Notes under the pieces: model-generated
What the model saw: the letters and a program-made list of their open reading frames with translations, nothing else
Databases searched by the model: none
What the model was told of the DNA's origin: nothing
Source of the DNA: an uncultured Elusimicrobia bacterium
GTDB taxonomy: Bacteria > Elusimicrobiota > Endomicrobiia > Endomicrobiales > Endomicrobiaceae
Direction: 5' to 3'
Length of the DNA: 6,927 nt
NCBI GenBank assembly: GCA_900321055.1
Contig: ONUQ01000098.1
Coordinates: 1 to 6,927, forward strand
Translations under genes and position numbers: made by a program
Part shown: positions 6,800 to 6,927 of the stretch, in pieces
Numbering within the stretch: position 1 is the stretch's first letter
How the letters are laid out: each line of letters starts with the position of its first letter

Positions 6800-6927
6800 G
6801 GGGGTGAGTTGGGTTCGACGGGAATGAAAGATGTACAGATAGCAAGTCCGAGTTGATCGATGGCTCGGTTACAAATCGATCAAAAAAGAAACGACAAACA
6901 AATCGTTCCTAACAGCATGATCAGACC
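6800..6927 (+). ncRNA. ssrA: tmRNA (transfer-messenger RNA), 5' part, cut by the right edge
   Basis: tmRNA rescues ribosomes stalled on broken mRNAs and tags the nascent chain for proteolysis. The start GGGGGTGAGTTGGG followed by TTCGACGGG (6814-6822) is the conserved 5' end: acceptor strand, D-arm analogue and start of helix 2. Its spacing equals that of B. subtilis tmRNA. Pseudoknot 1 is clear: CCGAG (6848-6852) pairs with CTCGG (6864-6868), and TTGATCGAT (6853-6861) with ATCGATCAA (6875-6883), a perfect 9-bp second stem. An A-rich stretch follows, as expected before the resume codon. The tag ORF should begin near nucleotide 89-95 of the RNA. No GCN codon lies there. The likeliest reading is GAC at 6893, giving DKQIVPNSMIRP and continuing past the window. 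An alternative, GAA at 6888, gives ETTNKSFLTA and a TGA at 6918. Pseudoknots 2-4 and the T-arm lie outside. Confidence 0.92.

Noticed and set aside
1..6927. CRISPR array, insertion sequence, phage or defence genes
   Set aside because: No spaced direct repeats, transposase, integrase or toxin-antitoxin genes are seen; all coding space is taken by recognised housekeeping families.

Overview
This is an AT-rich window (by eye roughly 30% G+C) of ordinary bacterial chromosome. Seven protein genes are packed tightly, and the 5' part of a tmRNA gene lies at the right edge. The proteins are rich in Lys, Asn and Ile, as expected for a low-GC genome. A SurA/PpiC-type parvulin followed directly by pdxA recalls the surA-pdxA order of diderm bacteria. 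An exported SpoIID/LytB-type protein is also present, and such proteins occur in many non-sporulating phyla. I cannot fix the phylum. An AT-rich diderm lineage such as Elusimicrobiota, or a non-photosynthetic cyanobacterial relative, would fit; the latter is suggested only by a faint resemblance in the tmRNA tag.

Layout, left to right. (1) On the + strand, 1-1455 holds the C-terminal part of a parvulin peptidyl-prolyl isomerase (cut by the left edge) and then pdxA, with 3 nt between them. (2) On the - strand, 1466-5479 holds three genes transcribed in the order proS, spoIID, queA. spoIID and queA overlap by 14 nt. The two blocks converge on a small AT-only palindrome at 1451-1470 that contains both stop codons. 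(3) A 214-nt divergent promoter region lies at 5480-5693. (4) On the + strand, 5694-6589 holds a YbgC-type thioesterase gene and tadA, separated by 2 nt. (5) A 210-nt spacer contains a weak terminator-like structure and a candidate extended -10 promoter. (6) ssrA (tmRNA) begins near 6800 and runs off the right edge.

Most of the genes serve translation: prolyl-tRNA charging (ProS), wobble queuosine (QueA), wobble inosine (TadA) and ribosome rescue (tmRNA). The others concern envelope protein folding (parvulin), peptidoglycan (SpoIID), vitamin B6 synthesis (PdxA) and acyl-CoA thioester hydrolysis (YbgC). I see no mobile element, CRISPR array, defence system or new multigene system. The point most worth a second look is the tmRNA tag region, which has no alanine (GCN) resume codon at the expected position.
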